Assembly (NCBI GenBank): GCA_002007745.1
Contig: CP019882.1
Coordinates: 434,001-498,000 of the forward strand
Source of the DNA: Mycolicibacterium litorale
GTDB lineage: Bacteria > Actinomycetota > Actinomycetes > Mycobacteriales > Mycobacteriaceae
Direction of reading: 5' to 3'
Length of the DNA: 64,000 bases
Both the position numbers and the translations under genes were made by a program. Positions 28,256 to 37,079 of the stretch are shown one piece after another. Positions within the stretch are counted from its first letter, which is position 1, and each line of letters begins with the position of its first letter. Under the pieces are notes generated by a model. The model made no database searches and was not told the DNA's origin. It saw nothing but the letters and a program-made list of their open reading frames with translations.

Positions 28256-28978
28256 ATGACCGAGAACAAGCCGTCACGAGGCTGGCAGGGCGCGGTGCTC
28301 AAGCTGTTTCGCGCCGGTGACTACCAGCTGACCGTCACCGGGCGCGAACAGATCAGCACGCACTATCTGCGAGTGAGCTTCGATGCGGGCGGTCTGCTGG
28401 CCGGTCGCTGCGTGCATCCGACGATGTGGATCCGGATGTGGTTCCCCGACGGCGCCAAACTGCATCAGCGGGGCTACACGTTGGTCAACCCGGATGCCGC
28501 CGCCGATGCCGTGGACATCGAGTTCGCATTGCACGACGGCATCGCCTCGCGGTGGGCCCAGACCGCCCGGCCGGGAGACACCATTTCGGCGACGGTGCTC
28601 GGCAGCAGCTTCGCGCTGCCACGTCCGGCGCCGGCCGGGTACGTCATCGTCGGCGACACCGCTTCGCTTCCGGCGATCAACTCGCTGCTGGACTCGATCG
28701 ACGACAGTCCCGCCACGGTGTTCCTGTCGGCCGCCCACGACGACGACCGAACCCTTCCGGTGGCACGCGACACCGGCGTGGTCTGGGTGGACCGAGGCGG
28801 CTCCGGGGAGGAGTTGGTCGAGGTGGTCCGCGCGGCAGCACACAACGCTGAGGACCACTTCGGCTGGGTGGCCAGCGACAACCGCACCACCCGCGCAGTT
28901 GCCAGGGTGCTGCGCGAGAACTACCGCATTCCCCGCGGCGCGATCAAGGCGCAAGCGTACTGGGCTCAGAGCGCCTGA
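28256..28978 (+). CDS. Siderophore-interacting (SIP) FAD-binding protein
   Basis: A 240-residue protein of the siderophore-interacting family, which reduces ferric siderophores with a flavin and NAD(P)H. HYLRVSFDAGG (about 36-46), HQRGYTLVNPDAAADAVDIEF (FAD-binding RxYT block, shown in part) and YVIVGDTASLPAINSLLDSI (about 126-145, nucleotide site) are typical. CAGGAGG lies just upstream of ATG 28256. It is 14 nt downstream of eccE3 and is probably co-transcribed with the IdeR-regulated ESX-3 operon, linking secretion to intracellular release of siderophore iron. Its 3' end overlaps the convergent CopD-like gene by 35 nt. Confidence 0.85.
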   Translation: MTENKPSRGWQGAVLKLFRAGDYQLTVTGREQISTHYLRVSFDAGGLLAGRCVHPTMWIRMWFPDGAKLHQRGYTLVNPDAAADAVDIEFALHDGIASRWAQTARPGDTISATVLGSSFALPRPAPAGYVIVGDTASLPAINSLLDSIDDSPATVFLSAAHDDDRTLPVARDTGVVWVDRGGSGEELVEVVRAAAHNAEDHFGWVASDNRTTRAVARVLRENYRIPRGAIKAQAYWAQSA

Positions 28979-29975
28979 GCGGGCGGCGGCTACCAGCCCA
29001 CATCGCCGCGACGATCAGTGCGAGCAGCACCGCGCCGGTACCGAAGACGCTCAGATCGAACGGGCCGGCGCTGGGCCACCCGGCCTGGCTGCGGGCCGAG
29101 CCGTGCAGGAACGGGACCACGATCAGGACGCCGACCCCCAGCGCGGCCTCAGCCGACACCACCAGCGGGAAGTGCTGTGCCGCCAAGCGCAGCACTCCTC
29201 GGGTGTCGCCGGACCGCTGTCGCGCGCGGATCTCCGGTAACACCACTCGGGTGTTGTAACCGCCGGCCGCCAGCAGCGCCATCACCAGAACCAGTTTGAT
29301 CGCGAGGTATCGCCCGTAGGGCGTGGTGAGCAGTTGGCCCGGCGTCCCCACGTGTACCCAGGCCTGCCAGACTCCGGTGACGATCAGCGCGGCCACCGCG
29401 ACCAGTGCCACGACGCTGAAGCGCTCCCAGGTCCGTGCCCAGTCGGTCGCCGCGGCATCGGCATCGCGCCGGTCGTCGCCGCGATGCTGCCGCCACACCA
29501 GCCCCACCGCGGCCAGGCTCACCAAGCCGCCCACCCAGGACAACGCGGCCAGGATGTGCACCGCGGTCAACACGTCGCGGGCCATGGTGTCGGCAGTCGG
29601 CCAGCGCAGCGGAACCTCGGGAAGCACCGCGACGATCACCGCCACCGCCGCGACGCCGGCGGCCAACCGCCGCGACGCCGATCGTCGCATCAGGACGAGC
29701 CCGGCCACGATCAGCACGAACCCGGCGAACTGGACCCGCGCTGGGCCAGTCGAAACTGAGGTGAACCACCGCAGGATCGCTGCGGCGGTGACGAAGGCCG
29801 CGACGGGTAGCGCCAACCGGCGTGCCTCCCGCGACACCAGACCGCCGCGGCCCTCCGGCGTCGCGAGGTGGCCGACGGTCATGGCGATGCCCAGCGGCAA
29901 TGCCAGGCTCAGGTAGTAGGTCACCTCGGTCACGACGACGAGGACGGCCGGTGTTGGCGGTGCGGCTCCGGGCAC
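28944..29975 (-). CDS. CopD-family copper-transport membrane protein
   Basis: A 343-residue polytopic protein with about eight membrane helices (LALPLGIAMTVGH, LPVAAFVTAAAILRWF, VQFAGFVLIVAGLVL and others). The second half carries the copper-resistance D domain signature LTAVHILAALSWVGGL (about 135-150) and AIKLVLVMALLAAGGYN. It probably moves or handles copper across the membrane. GTG 29975 has AAAGGA about 6 nt upstream. Its C-terminus runs into the 3' end of the SIP gene on the other strand. Confidence 0.82.
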   Translation of the reverse strand: MPGAAPPTPAVLVVVTEVTYYLSLALPLGIAMTVGHLATPEGRGGLVSREARRLALPVAAFVTAAAILRWFTSVSTGPARVQFAGFVLIVAGLVLMRRSASRRLAAGVAAVAVIVAVLPEVPLRWPTADTMARDVLTAVHILAALSWVGGLVSLAAVGLVWRQHRGDDRRDADAAATDWARTWERFSVVALVAVAALIVTGVWQAWVHVGTPGQLLTTPYGRYLAIKLVLVMALLAAGGYNTRVVLPEIRARQRSGDTRGVLRLAAQHFPLVVSAEAALGVGVLIVVPFLHGSARSQAGWPSAGPFDLSVFGTGAVLLALIVAAMWAGSRRPLRRSEPSTLAP

Positions 29976-30075
29976 GGTGAATTCCTTTGGTCGACAAACG
30001 TCTTGGTGCTCTACACCACGCTAATGCCGGCGGATTGGTTCACCCTGTGATCAGGCTGGGTGTCTCGTTTGACGG

Positions 30076-31293
30076 TTACTGCCGCACCTGACGGCCCGAA
30101 TACCCTTCCCACGGACTGTAATCCGCGATCAGCTCCTCTTGCGGCGGGCGTCGGTCGGCGGGGACGTGTTCGAGATTGATACGGATGCGGTACCAGATCG
30201 AACTGGGCCCCCGCATACCGTCCACGAGGATGTCGGTGGGGTGCAGCACCTGTGCGGCCTCGGGGTGGCGAGCCCGCCAGGTGTCCAGTGCCGCCATCGC
30301 CTCGTCGCGGGTCTTGGTCCGGGCGATCTCGATCAGTGGTTTGTTGCCCTTCGGTGGCTTCTCCGCCGGGCCGAGTTCCTCGGCAAGGCGCAGCAACGCC
30401 TCCAGGGAACCGGCCGCGTCGTCCATCGCGGCCCACGGATCGCCGCGTTCGGCGAAGCGGGCGGGCACGGTCGCAATGGTGAACTCATCGGCCCGGCACC
30501 CCGGCACCTCGTCCCACGTCAGAGGTGTCGACACCCGGGCGTCAGGGACAGCGCGCACCGAGTACGCCGACGCCACCGTGCGATCTTTCGCGTTCTGGTT
30601 GAAGTCGACGAAGACGCCGCGGCGTTCCTCTTTCCACCATTGGCTGGTGGCCAGCTCCGGCGCGCGGCGCTGCACCTCGCGGGCCACGGTCTCGGCCGCC
30701 AGCCGGACCTGTGTGAACGGCCAGCGGGGCGCGATGCGGGCGTAGATGTGGAAGCCACGCGACCCCGACGTCTTGGGCCAGGCGGTGAGTCCGTGATCTT
30801 CGAGCACCTCCCGGGCCACCTGCGCCACCTCGAGGATCTGGGGCCACTCGACGCCGGGCATCGGGTCGAGGTCGATCCGCAACTCGTCGGGATGGTCGAG
30901 ATCGCCGGAACGCACCGGATGCGGATTGAGATCCACACAGCCCAAGTTGACCGCCCAGGCCAGTCCGGCCGGCTCGTGGATTACCGCCTCTTTGGCCGAG
31001 GTGCCCCGTGCATAGCGCAATTCGGCGACATCGATCCACTCCGGTCGCTTCTCCGGTGCCCGCTTCTGGAAAATCGCCTCCTCGGTGATCCCCTTGACGA
31101 AGCGCTTGAGGATCATCGGGCGGTCGGCGACGGCGCGCAACGCGCCGTCGGCCACCGCGAGGTAGTAGGTGACGAGATCCATCTTGGTCACCGGCTCGCG
31201 TCCGCGCGCGGCGGGGAAGACCACTTTGTCGGGGTGGCTGATGGTGACGTGGCGGCCTTCGACGTCCAGGAAGCCGTCGGGGGAGCCCGCCAT
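30076..31293 (-). CDS. LigD-like primase-polymerase (PolDom), PolD2/Rv0269c type
   Basis: A 405-residue archaeo-eukaryotic primase-type polymerase related to the polymerase domain of LigD, used in DNA end joining or gap filling. The metal-binding pair is in ELRIDLDPMPG (about residues 140-150), KTSGSRGFHIYA is the nucleotide-binding SGxxGxH block, and FVDFNQNAKD carries the third acidic residue. It lacks ligase and nuclease domains. The order with fadD2 and fadE6 is that of Rv0269c-Rv0271c in M. tuberculosis; the M. smegmatis counterpart is PolD2. ATG 31293 is chosen because the added upstream residues of longer readings look non-coding. Confidence 0.86.
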   Translation of the reverse strand: MAGSPDGFLDVEGRHVTISHPDKVVFPAARGREPVTKMDLVTYYLAVADGALRAVADRPMILKRFVKGITEEAIFQKRAPEKRPEWIDVAELRYARGTSAKEAVIHEPAGLAWAVNLGCVDLNPHPVRSGDLDHPDELRIDLDPMPGVEWPQILEVAQVAREVLEDHGLTAWPKTSGSRGFHIYARIAPRWPFTQVRLAAETVAREVQRRAPELATSQWWKEERRGVFVDFNQNAKDRTVASAYSVRAVPDARVSTPLTWDEVPGCRADEFTIATVPARFAERGDPWAAMDDAAGSLEALLRLAEELGPAEKPPKGNKPLIEIARTKTRDEAMAALDTWRARHPEAAQVLHPTDILVDGMRGPSSIWYRIRINLEHVPADRRPPQEELIADYSPWEGYSGRQVRQ

Positions 31294-31347
31294 AGTGCCA
31301 TGGTAATTACCCCGGGCCTTTCCTACCTCGCTGCGATGCACGTCACA

Positions 31348-31353
31348 TAAAGT
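31348..31353 (+). promoter_or_regulatory. Candidate -10 (TAAAGT) for leaderless fadD2
   Basis: TAAAGT fits the mycobacterial TANNNT -10 element and ends 7 nt before ATG 31361, the spacing expected when transcription begins at the A of the start codon. No ribosome-binding site precedes the ATG, which agrees with leaderless translation. Confidence 0.5.
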
Positions 31354-31360
31354 GGGCGCC

Positions 31361-33039
31361 ATGCCCAGTCTCATGGATCTGCCCGCGCAGGCCTTGGCCA
31401 AGGTTCAGCGGTTGGCCGAACGCGGTTCGTCTGAGCTGCACTACTTGCACAAGATGATCGAGTCCGGTGCCTTCGGCCTGGAGCCGCCGCAGAACCTCAT
31501 CGGGCTGGTCGCCGACATCCGCCGGTGGGGCGAGATCGGCATGGTCCCGGCGCTCAACGCCCGGCGCACGCCCACCAAGGCGGCGATCATCGACGACGAA
31601 GGCTCGATGACCTTCAAAGAGCTCGACGACGCCGCCAACGCGGTGGCCAACGGGCTGCTGGCCATGGGCGTCCGGGGTGGTGACGGGGTGGCCATCCTGG
31701 CCCGCAACCACCGCTGGTTCGTGATCGCCAATTACGGCTGCGCCCGGGTGGGCGCCCGCACGATCATGCTCAACACCGAATTCTCCGGCCCGCAGATCAG
31801 GGACGTCTCCGAGCGGGAGGGCGCCAAGCTGATCATCCACGACGACGAGTACTCCGAGGCCGTCAAGCTTGCCGAGCCGCCGTTGGGCAAGCTGCGCGCA
31901 CTGGGCACCAATCCCGATGCGACCGAGCCCTCCGGCAGCACGGACGAGACGCTGGCCGAGCTGATCGCCCGCAGCAGTTCCGCGCCACCGCCGAAGGTGA
32001 CCAAGCGGTCGTCGGTCATCATCCTCACCAGCGGCACGACCGGAACTCCCAAGGGCGCAACCCGAAACGCGCCCCCGAGCTTGGCGCCGATCGGCGGGGT
32101 GCTCTCCAGCGTGCCGTTCCGGGCCGGCGAAGTGACGTCGCTTCCGTCACCGATGTTCCATGCGCTGGGGTATCTGCACGCCACCATCGCACTGACCCTC
32201 GGCAGCACGCTGGTGTTGCGTCGCAAGTTCAAGCCGGTGACCGTGCTTGAGGACATCGCCAAACATCACGTCACCGCCATCGTGGTGGTGCCGGTGATGC
32301 TGTCCCGCATGCTCGACGCACTGGAGAAGATGGATACCAAGCCCGACCTGTCGTCGCTGCGGATCGTGTTCGTGTCGGGTTCGCAGCTCGGTGCCGAACT
32401 GGCCACCCGGGCCATGAAGGACCTCGGGCCGGTGATCTACAACCTCTATGGCTCAACCGAAGTCGCGCTGGCCACCATCGCCAAGCCGGAGGACCTGCAG
32501 AAGAATCCCGCGACGGTAGGGTCGGTTGTGCGGGGAACAAAGATCAAGATCCTCGACGACAACGGCAACGAGGTGCCCCAGGGCGACGTGGGCCGCATCT
32601 TCGTCGGCAACAGTTTTCCGTTCGAGGGGTATACCGGCGGCGGCAACAAGCAGATCATCGACGGCCTGCTGTCGTCCGGTGACGTGGGCTATTTCGACCA
32701 CAACGGTCTGCTGTTCGTCAGCGGCCGCGACGACGAGATGATCGTCTCCGGTGGCGAGAACGTCTTCCCCGCCGAGGTCGAGGATCTGATCAGCGGGCAC
32801 CCCGACGTTGTGGAGGCGACCGCGTTGGGTGTCGAGGATCCCGATTGGGGGCTCGGCTGCGGGCATTCGTCGTCCTGAAGGAGGAGGCAGAGCTCACCGA
32901 GGAAGCCGTGAAGAACTATGTGCGCGAACACCTTGCGCGCTACAAGGTTCCGCGCGAGGTGATCTTCCTGTCCGAGCTGCCCCGTAACCCGACCGGCAAG
33001 ATCCTCAAGCGCGAGCTCCGCCAGATCGAGCTGCAGTAG
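31361..33039 (+). pseudogene. fadD2: Fatty-acyl-CoA ligase FadD2, frame-broken
   Basis: The full reading gives 559 residues. It has the N-terminus typical of FadD2 (LMDLPAQALAKVQRL), the ATP-binding loop LTSGTTGTPKGA, YGSTEVA, the hinge GRDDEMIVSGGENVFP and the C-terminal catalytic Lys in NPTGKILKRELR. The frame breaks at the G run 32847-32851: DPDWG then ARLRAFVVLKEEAE lies in another frame and one added G joins them. As written the C-terminal lid domain is lost. The enzyme activates a fatty acid to its CoA ester; fadE6 is convergent downstream. Confidence 0.85.
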
Positions 33040-33120
33040 CGCGGCCAGCCTCTCGCCCAAACCGATGATTGGCAGGAGAAGTCCGAGTAGATCGCTGCAT
33101 CTCGTCGATCTCGGCGTCAG

Positions 33121-35319
33121 CTACGGGTCGCGGGGCAAGCCGAGCAGCCGCTCGGCGATGATGTTGAGCTGCACCTCGGACGTGCCGCCATAGATCGTGG
33201 TGGACCGGCTGCCCAGCAGGTACTCAGCCCACTTGCCTTGCAGCTCAGAAGGATCACCGATCGCGCCGTCAATACCGAAGGACGACACCGCGAACTCGGC
33301 ATAGCCCTGACCGGTGCGCATCGACAACAGCTTGGAGATCGCGGCCGACGGCATGGCGTCACCGCCGGCCAGCGTCAGCAGTGTGGAGCGCAGGTTCAGC
33401 AGCTTGGCGGCGTGCCCCTCGGCGATCAGCTCACCGGCCCGGTGATGGCCCACCTGGTCGAAATGGCCGCCGCTGACGAAGTCGACGAAGCCGTCCAGGT
33501 TGGCCAGGAATCCAGGTTCGCTGCTGCCGATCGAAACACGTTCCGCGGTCAGGGTGTTGCGGCTGACCTCCCAGCCGCGGTCCACTTCGCCGAGCACCAG
33601 CTCGTCGGGCACGAACACATCGTCGATGAACACGGTGTTGAACATGGCGTGTCCGGTGAGCTCGCGCAGCGGCTTGACCTCGACGCCTTCAGCCTTCATA
33701 TCGAGCAGGAAGTAAGTGATGCCAGCATGTTTAGGAGCGCTGGGATTCGTGCGGGCCAACAGGGCACCCCACTGCGCGTACTGCGCGCCCGTGGTCCAGA
33801 TCTTCTGGCCGGTGATCCGCCAGCCGCCGTCCACCTTGGTGGCCTTGGTGGTGAGGCTGGCCAGGTCGGATCCGGCGCCCGGCTCGGAAAACAGCTGACA
33901 CCAGATCATCTCGCCGCGGAAGGTCGGTGGCAGGAAGCGCTGCTTCTGCTCGTCGGTGCCGAACGCCACGATCGACGGGATCAGCCAGGCCGCGATGCCC
34001 ATCTGCGGGCGCTTGACCTGTCCGGTGGTGAACTCCTGGGCGATGATGATCTGCTCGATCGGCTTGGCCGCCCGGCCCCACGGTTTGGGCAGGTGCGGCT
34101 GCACCCAACCCGCCTCGGCGATGGCGGCCTTGCGGTCCTCACGTGGAATTGCCTTGAGTGCAGCCACTTCGGCGCGGATCTCGGCGCGCAGCTGCTCGGT
34201 TTCAGGGTCGAGATCGATGTTGATGGCCCGCATGCCGGTGCTCGTCGCGGTGTCGAACACCTTCTGCGGGTACTCCGAGGACCGGCCGAACGCGGCGACG
34301 AGCCCCAGAGTGCGCCGGTAGTAGACGTTGGTGTCGTGCTCCCAGGTGAAGCCGATGCCGCCGTGCACCTGGATGCAATCCTGCGCGCAGTGCTGGGCGG
34401 CCGACGGAGCCAGGCTGGCGGCCACCGCGGCGGCGAACTGGTAGGCGGTTTCGCCATCGTCCCAAGCCTTTCCGGCCGCTTCATCCAGTGCGCGTGCGGC
34501 ATCCCAGACAGCAGCGGTGGCCCGCTCGGTGGTCGCGATCATCTCGGCGCACTTGTGCTTGATGGCCTGGAACTGGCCGATCGGACGTCCGAACTGTTCG
34601 CGGATCTTGGCATAGCTCGCGGCTGTGTCGGTGGACCAGCGGGCGATACCCACGGCTTCGGCCGACAGCAGGGTGGTGAGGATGGCCCGGCCGGCGGCCT
34701 GAGACAGGTTCGACAGCACCCGATCGTCGGTGACCTCGACGCCGTTGGCGCGGACATGAGCCACCGGGCGCAGCAGATCCACCGACTTGACCGGCTCGAT
34801 CTCCAGCTGGGCTGCGTCCAGGATCACCCATTCCGCGCCACTCTCGATGGCGACCGGCAGAACCAGGATCGATGCCTCCGCGCCGGCGAGCACCGACCGC
34901 GCCTCACCGCGGATCACCAGGACGTTGTCCTGCCGGGTCGCGGTGAGCCCGGACTCCAGCGCACACGTCGCGACGACCTCTCCGGACGCCAGCCGGCTCA
35001 GCAGCGCCGCCCCCGGGTCATGTGCGGAGATCAGAGCGCTGGCGATCGCCGACGGCACGAACGGGCCGGGTACCGCGCCGTAGCCGAACTCGGCGATCAC
35101 GATCGCCAGTTCGAGCAGTCCGAAGCCCTGGCCGTCCACCGATTCAGCGAGGTGCACGCCGTGCAGTCCCTGTTCAGCGGCTGCTTTCCAGTAGGGCGGC
35201 GGTGTCGGGACCGGGTTCTCCAGTGCGTCGTGCAGAACCTCGGACGGTGCCACCCGGGCGACCAGAGACCGGACCGAGTCCGCGAGGTCGTTGTGTTCGG
35301 GCGTGATCGCGATGGGCAT
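33121..35319 (-). CDS. fadE6: Two-domain acyl-CoA dehydrogenase FadE6
   Basis: A 732-residue fusion of two acyl-CoA dehydrogenase modules, matching Mtb FadE6 (731). The N-terminal half (1 to about 355) contains AAGRAILTTLLSAEAVGIAR and IQVHGGIGFTWEHD. The C-terminal half (about 370-732) has WCQLFSEPGAGSDLASL (FAD/substrate signature), GWRITGQKIWTTGA and IYGGTSEVQLNIIAERLLG. It carries out alpha,beta-dehydrogenation in beta-oxidation of an unknown acyl-CoA. GAGGGAAGG precedes ATG 35319. The gene stands at the left border of the prophage; its promoter would lie in the junction region. Confidence 0.9.
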   Translation of the reverse strand: MPIAITPEHNDLADSVRSLVARVAPSEVLHDALENPVPTPPPYWKAAAEQGLHGVHLAESVDGQGFGLLELAIVIAEFGYGAVPGPFVPSAIASALISAHDPGAALLSRLASGEVVATCALESGLTATRQDNVLVIRGEARSVLAGAEASILVLPVAIESGAEWVILDAAQLEIEPVKSVDLLRPVAHVRANGVEVTDDRVLSNLSQAAGRAILTTLLSAEAVGIARWSTDTAASYAKIREQFGRPIGQFQAIKHKCAEMIATTERATAAVWDAARALDEAAGKAWDDGETAYQFAAAVAASLAPSAAQHCAQDCIQVHGGIGFTWEHDTNVYYRRTLGLVAAFGRSSEYPQKVFDTATSTGMRAINIDLDPETEQLRAEIRAEVAALKAIPREDRKAAIAEAGWVQPHLPKPWGRAAKPIEQIIIAQEFTTGQVKRPQMGIAAWLIPSIVAFGTDEQKQRFLPPTFRGEMIWCQLFSEPGAGSDLASLTTKATKVDGGWRITGQKIWTTGAQYAQWGALLARTNPSAPKHAGITYFLLDMKAEGVEVKPLRELTGHAMFNTVFIDDVFVPDELVLGEVDRGWEVSRNTLTAERVSIGSSEPGFLANLDGFVDFVSGGHFDQVGHHRAGELIAEGHAAKLLNLRSTLLTLAGGDAMPSAAISKLLSMRTGQGYAEFAVSSFGIDGAIGDPSELQGKWAEYLLGSRSTTIYGGTSEVQLNIIAERLLGLPRDP

Positions 35320-35359
35320 GACGATGCCTTCCCTCGTGTCGACTGACCAACGTTGTCAA

Positions 35360-35674
35360 TTAACCGGTCGGTTGGGTCACAATGCGCCCACCACCATCTG
35401 GTCCACGTCCGGGGGTGGGGATTTCCTTGATGCCTGTCGTCACATAAACGAATGAAATTCCAGCCGCTTGGCAGAATTCGTAAAGTTCGGTAATCGGCCA
35501 TGGCTTTTGGCCAGTCATTCGGCGTGACAGTTTCTGCTGAGTCTCGCCCATCCGGTGGGCAATTTGAGACACGGACAGATTGACTCGCCCCAGCTCCTCG
35601 CCGATACGCCGGCGGACAGCCTTGTCGATACCTTCGCCACGATCCCCATCTACTACCACCAGAGATGTTGTCAT
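35360..35674 (-). CDS. Prophage immunity repressor candidate (HTH)
   Basis: A 104-residue DNA-binding protein. The HTH lies at about 30-55 (VNLSVSQIAHRMGETQQKL, SRRMTGQKPWP), the XRE-like layout of phage repressors. It is transcribed leftward, divergent from a Cro-like gene, with palindromes in the gap. ATG 35674 has no ribosome site but sits 7 nt after a -10 (TAAAGT), so the message is probably leaderless. The 3' end runs to the fadE6 promoter region, so the C-terminus may be defined by the integration junction, as in phages whose attP lies inside the repressor gene. Confidence 0.75.
   Translation of the reverse strand: MTTSLVVVDGDRGEGIDKAVRRRIGEELGRVNLSVSQIAHRMGETQQKLSRRMTGQKPWPITELYEFCQAAGISFVYVTTGIKEIPTPGRGPDGGGRIVTQPTG
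35362..35373. promoter_or_regulatory. Palindrome AACCGGTCGGTT upstream of fadE6
   Basis: AACCG/CGGTT arms around GT form the short CCGACCGGTCGG-type palindrome bound by many TetR-family lipid-metabolism repressors. It lies about 45 nt upstream of the fadE6 ATG and overlaps the last codons of the leftward phage repressor, suggesting that host DNA begins at or before this point. Confidence 0.45.
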
Positions 35675-35681
35675 GGCGTGT

Positions 35682-35709
35682 ACTTTACGCGCCTAACGTG
35701 TTAGCGCAA
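35682..35709 (-). promoter_or_regulatory. Repressor promoter with internal operator palindrome
   Basis: Read on the minus strand, TTGCGC (35709-35704) and TAAAGT (35687-35682) are separated by 16 nt and end 7 nt before the repressor ATG. CTAACGTGTTAG (35693-35704), a perfect 12-bp palindrome, fills the spacer and contains the CGTGT half-site found at the Cro side. Confidence 0.7.
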
Positions 35710-35763
35710 GTGCTAGTGATGTTGATCTCTCAAATTCTCGGTGAACGACACGCCCGGTTGTGC

Positions 35764-35792
35764 TTGTGCATCACACGCTAGCCGTGTAGAAC
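35764..35792 (+). promoter_or_regulatory. Early rightward promoter for the cro-like gene
   Basis: TTGTGC (35764-35769) and TAGAAC (35787-35792) are 17 nt apart, 8 nt before ATG 35801, giving a leaderless or near-leaderless cro-like message. The -10 deviates from TANNNT at its last base. Operator palindromes cover it. Confidence 0.55.
35773..35787. promoter_or_regulatory. Immunity operator 1
   Basis: ACACGCTAGCCGTGT has ACACG/CGTGT arms and is nearly identical to the perfect palindrome at 35815-35829. It lies between the -35 and -10 of the rightward promoter. A second palindrome, GTGTAGAACTACAC (35784-35797), overlaps its right arm and the -10. Confidence 0.7.
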
Positions 35793-35800
35793 TACACGGC

Positions 35801-36025
35801 ATGGCCCCACAATCACACGCTGAGCGTGTAGCTGCCAACGTCCGCGCTGAAATGGCCCGATCCCAGCGTACGCAGGCTGTGCTCGCCAAAGCGATCGACA
35901 TGAAACAGCAGGCACTGTCCCGGCGCCTATCCGGACAAACGTCGTTCACCATCGACGAGCTGGGAAAAATCGCCGTAGCTCTCGACGTTCCACTGGCCGC
36001 GCTGGTAGGCGAGGCAGTCGCATGA
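35801..36025 (+). CDS. Cro-like HTH protein
   Basis: A 74-residue protein that is mostly an HTH domain (RSQRTQAVLAKAIDMKQQA, LSRRLSGQTSF, IDELGKIAVALDV). Position, size and divergence from the repressor suggest Cro. ATG 35801 follows directly on a promoter -10; a longer reading from 35741 would run back through the promoter and is rejected. The stop overlaps the antirepressor ATG (ATGA). Confidence 0.75.
   Translation: MAPQSHAERVAANVRAEMARSQRTQAVLAKAIDMKQQALSRRLSGQTSFTIDELGKIAVALDVPLAALVGEAVA
35815..35829. promoter_or_regulatory. Immunity operator 2
   Basis: ACACGCTGAGCGTGT is a perfect 7-1-7 palindrome just inside the cro-like reading frame, 42 bp from operator 1 (four helical turns). Repressor bound to both could form a loop or cooperative complex. 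Confidence 0.7.
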
Positions 36026-36795
36026 CCGGCCCTCGTATCCCCACTACTCACGGCGTCAGCGGCACTTTCGCTGCATTGGAACGCGCTACACCGATCGTCA
36101 CTGCCGACCGCGGTGTTCCAACGACAACCTCGATGCGCGTCGCCAACGGAACTCGCAACGAGCACGCCTCGGTCCTGCGGCTGATCCGGGACAACATCGC
36201 CGACTTCACAGAGTTCGGAGGGGTCGGATTTGAAATCCAACCCTTCGACACCGCCGGCGGCGTCCAGCGGCGCGAGGTAGCCATCCTCAACGAGGAACAC
36301 GCCACGCTGCTGTTGACCTACATGCGCAACAACGACGTCGTGAAGGACTTCAAGAAACGGCTAGTGCGCGAATTCTCCGCGCTGCGCCGCGCCGCAGTCG
36401 GGCAGACCCGCGAGGAGCGGCTAGCCCTGGCCGTGGTCGAGGCCCAGGCGATGCTGGCCGAGAAGGACGAACGGATCGCCGAGCTGGCACCGAAGGCCGA
36501 GTTCTACGACGAGCTGATGGACGCCGATGGCTGCTTCTCGTGGGCGCAGGTGGCGAACATGCTCGGCTGGGGCCGCAACGTCATGTGCCGCGAGTTGCGG
36601 CGGCTCGGTGTCGTCCAGGGCAACTTGCTGCCGTATCAGCGGTATGCGCATCACTTCAAGGTGGTGCCCGGCACCTACACGAACAAGGCGGGGGAGACGA
36701 TCCCGACCGCGACGACGAAGGTGTTGCCGGCGGGGATTGATTTCCTGCGCCGGAAGCTGGCGCGGTCCCTCGAGCTGGCCGAGGTGGACTCGTGA
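36022..36795 (+). CDS. Phage antirepressor-type protein (Rha-like N-terminus, KilAC-like C-terminus)
   Basis: A 257-residue protein. The N-terminal part contains EVAILNEEHATLLLTYMRNN followed by VVKDFKKRLVREFSALR, the Rha-family pattern. After a helical linker, APKAEFYDELMDADGCFSW, QVANMLGWGRNVMCRELR and the tail form the KilAC/ANT DNA-binding domain of phage antirepressors. It probably counteracts the repressor or regulates early genes. It begins inside the cro-like stop and its own stop overlaps the next GTG. Confidence 0.85.
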   Translation: MTGPRIPTTHGVSGTFAALERATPIVTADRGVPTTTSMRVANGTRNEHASVLRLIRDNIADFTEFGGVGFEIQPFDTAGGVQRREVAILNEEHATLLLTYMRNNDVVKDFKKRLVREFSALRRAAVGQTREERLALAVVEAQAMLAEKDERIAELAPKAEFYDELMDADGCFSWAQVANMLGWGRNVMCRELRRLGVVQGNLLPYQRYAHHFKVVPGTYTNKAGETIPTATTKVLPAGIDFLRRKLARSLELAEVDS

Positions 36796-37079
36796 CGACC
36801 ACCGACCCGTTGCGGGATCCGGCCGCCGCGTGGGATTCCCCGATCGCTGTCGTTCCGGAGTGTGCACCGTCGGCGTTCTTCGGGGCGCTGGCCGCGGCGA
36901 ACACGGCGATCGAGATTCAAGCGCGCGCAGTCGAGTTGATGAACGCTGCCGCCGCCCAGTTGGAGACGTGGCGTGGCCGGCCGGCGATTCCGATGGTTGA
37001 AGCGTGGCGGGTCGACTACCTGGCTCAGCTGATCACCGAGTTGCGGTCGACGGCTGAAGCGTTGGCGGTGCCGCGGTGA
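36792..37079 (+). CDS. Hypothetical phage protein
   Basis: A 95-residue protein, mostly helical (ALAAANTAIEIQARAVELMN, AWRVDYLAQLITELRSTAEA). No domain is recognised. It starts at GTG overlapping the antirepressor TGA and its stop overlaps the next GTG, so it is part of the early rightward transcript. Confidence 0.7.
   Translation: MTTTDPLRDPAAAWDSPIAVVPECAPSAFFGALAAANTAIEIQARAVELMNAAAAQLETWRGRPAIPMVEAWRVDYLAQLITELRSTAEALAVPR

Noticed and set aside
35320..35480. tRNA gene at the prophage junction as attB
   Set aside because: I looked for a 3' tRNA end with a T-arm and acceptor stem and found none; the attachment core remains unidentified.
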